Source of the DNA: Rhea pennata | Taxonomy: Eukaryota; Chordata; Aves; Rheiformes; Rheidae | DNA: 64,000 nt | Reading direction: 5' to 3' | Assembly: GCF_028389875.1 (NCBI RefSeq) | Contig: NC_084682.1 | Coordinates: 1,126,001-1,190,000, forward strand | Shown: piece after piece, positions 61,481 through 64,000 of the stretch | Layout: every line of letters begins with the position of its first letter | Numbering within the stretch: the first letter of the stretch is position 1 | Made by a program: the position numbers and the translations under genes | The notes under the pieces: model-generated | What the model was told of the DNA's origin: nothing | Database searches by the model: none | What the model saw: only the letters and a program-made list of their open reading frames with translations

Positions 61481-64000
61481 AACTTCCTTTACAGAAATGA
61501 AAGGTGACATTTTCCTGAAATGGCAAATGTGAAAAATGTACCAACGCTTCATTACCTTTAACAAAATTTTAATATTTCAGAAATACAAAGTCTGAACAAT
61601 ACACTACTGAATCCACATTGCCATTCCTCCCACTTCTGATTGTAAGAGTTTCAAAGCACACATTAAAAACTCCCAGATTACTAAACTACTGCAATTAGGC
61701 CAATTAAGCAGAGATTATTTTGTGTCTTCCTTACAGGTGAAAAACCCATGTCATACAAACCCTTTTTTCCTCAATAACATTACATTAAGGGAGATTTTAA
61801 AAGTCCTTCCCCCCCACCCCCCCCCAAAAAAAAACCACACTTATCCACAACAAGAACTTTTATACGATTGTTTAAAATATTAAAATAATTTCATGGAAAC
61901 TGTATTCCTTTTTCTTTTTGTTTTAAATCTGAATTGTTATAAACAAAATAAATTTACAACCTACACAGCAGTTTCAGTTTCACAATTTTATCTAAAAAAG
62001 CAAGAAGTCAGAGCTGCAGGGCTCCTATCTAACCTTACCCTAGTCTACTAGTTTTAATACTATATTTAGTTTTAAATGATCTCTGTGAACTGACCTGAAA
62101 ACCCTAATATATGTTTCTGAGCCAGTCCAAAGCCTAGTGATAACATAAATCACTGCCATCGGTATAATTCCAGTCTTCTGGGACATTCTAAAGTAAAATA
62201 TAGACTCTCAGAATAAAATGCTTGAAATTAAATCAGTGGCTCTAAAAAACAACCAACCGAACAAAAAAGGCTCTTAACCCAAAGCTTAAACAACAATTTG
62301 CTACGAAATAAAAACTATTACTGAAGGATTCCCTTTACTGGGTCATATCATAGGTGACAAAACCTTTTGGGGAGCAACTGAGGGAGTGATGATATATATA
62401 TTTAATATTCAAACTGCCAAACATCTGTCAGTGCTTAACACTTCTATTAGACAAGGCTTCAGATGACTAAACAATATCCTAAAAGTGTTAACATGCCATG
62501 CCCATGACATGCATCAGAGAAAAAGCCCCAAGCAGATCAAGGCTGGTTCTGATTCTGTCAATATTCACTCACTTTAATTCAACAAACCACTTCAGAAAGC
62601 TAAAAACAAGCAAGAACCAACGGAAAACAACCCAAAGAACCTAAGTGCTCTTAGTCTTCCATGGGCAAAAGGAAAGCTGCAGCTCCGCTTATGCGCTTGG
62701 TGACTCTCCCCACTTTTCAAATACAGTCAATGAACAACTGCATAACTCATCTGGAAAGAACTTCAGTATCTTAGGGTTACCTTTCATAACTGACAAATAA
62801 AAAAAGTACTTTCTATTTCACCATTAAAAAACTGCTTTTAAGTTAGCTGCTAGATAGAACTTTGACTCAGCCACTTGAATTAATTCAGCTGATCTATGAC
62901 AAAATAGATTTTAAAGTTATATTGACAAGCAAAAATATTTTATTATATTCACTATTAGAATAATTCTGGATAAAGATTGCTAACATGCAGAACATCTGTA
63001 CTTTAGGCATTGACACAGATGTATGCGGCAGAAAACATGCAGTAAGACTCTTCCTATCAAGAAACGTGCTGGAAATGAATGGAAAAGAGAGATGTCTGTC
63101 TTGCTCTGCAAGATCATAAATGACAATTTTCAATGCATTTCAGATTTAACCCCCAAAATAATTAAAGCAGGTCTTAATTTCACATCCTTTTGTTCCAATT
63201 CATGATATGAATATTTACTTCTGAACCAACATTCAATAAAGATTATCAAGTTGGGACACTGCCACATGAATCAGGCACAGAGACTGGGCAACCACCACCA
63301 AGGCTGTGAAACAGGATCCTTAACAAAATTCAGCTCCTAAGTTAAAACTGCACATGTCAAATTAGTTATTTATTTTATTACACCTGTAAACAAGAAAGAG
63401 GTGATATCATCAAAAAATTAGGAAAAGTCACAGACAGCAGCAGTGAATTCATCAGGTCAGTTTAAAACAGTGAAAGGAATAAGGGATGAGGAAAAGAGGA
63501 GCTTTCTCTATTTTTACAAGGATTTAAATTGACAGTAATTGTTATACCAGAAGTTCCATCCCCAACAATTTGAAATAAGATGCAAAAATAAGGTAGACAC
63601 TAGTTGTTAGACATTCTGCTTATTTCATTTAACAGCATGTTATTTTTCTTGATTCAACACTGTGTGCCAACAATTTTATTTTCAAATTTACATATGCTGA
63701 ACTATAAGAAGACATAAACCACTGAACTCTATTTTCCTTTAACAGCACATCACCTTTATGAGATCAATATCCATAATGGTGGTTTAGAGGAGACGTGCTA
63801 TTAACAAAACTATTGATAGCTCTTTATTTTCCAATATTCCACTTTCAACCTGTGCATACTCCTGTTTGTTCTGAACACATCCCTGCAATTAAAACAGGAC
63901 TTGAAAAATGCTAATTGTAAGACTGCTCAGTTTTTTAAAAAAAGCAGAAAACAACTTTTTGTCAATTTTATGAGCCCATACATACTGTAAGACGTATTAC

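Larger units (their letters stand above)
39832..64000 (-). other. NLK: NLK intron 1 (partial, at least 24 kb)
   Basis: Extends from the exon 2 acceptor to the right edge without any match to the NLK first exon, which should be strongly GC-rich with His and Ala codon runs. Contents seen: GC-elevated patches (about 41270-41480, 44880-45150, 49920-50280), a possible old CR1 scrap (41125-41200), microsatellites, a possible LTR fragment (61190-61480) and otherwise plain AT-rich DNA. No convincing exon of another gene on either strand. Confidence 0.85.

Overview
This is vertebrate nuclear DNA: AT-rich and intron-dominated, with one CpG island and multi-exon genes bounded by GT/AG splice sites. Protein wording, compact intergenic gaps and few interspersed repeats point to a sauropsid, most likely a bird (inference). 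Three protein genes are recognised exon by exon, with splice phases that close exactly.

Layout. Positions 1 to about 2500 hold no recognisable coding exon and probably lie in or upstream of a divergently transcribed neighbour; TNFAIP1 occupies that place in the human order. A CpG island at about 2500-3215 is the start region of IFT20 (+ strand, coding 2989-5175, 4 coding exons, 132 aa), an intraflagellar transport complex B subunit. TMEM97, the sigma-2 receptor (- strand, coding 9743-7110, 3 exons, 172 aa), lies tail to tail with IFT20. NLK, nemo-like kinase (- strand), fills the rest. Its last ten coding exons lie between 39831 and 14832 and encode residues 153-527 in human numbering, with the kinase active site and the whole C-terminus. 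The first exon, with the N-terminal His/Ala-rich region and glycine-rich loop, lies beyond the right edge, so 39832-64000 is part of a long first intron.

The order (TNFAIP1)-IFT20-TMEM97-NLK with these orientations is the mirror image of human 17q11.2. The genes are neighbours by conserved synteny and not a functional operon. The non-coding remainder holds simple repeats, poly-A tracts, degraded MIR-like SINE remnants, a possible LTR fragment, several GC-elevated islands in NLK intron 1 and some hairpin or G-rich motifs. I saw no CRISPR array, RNA gene, bacterial-type system or clearly novel gene system.
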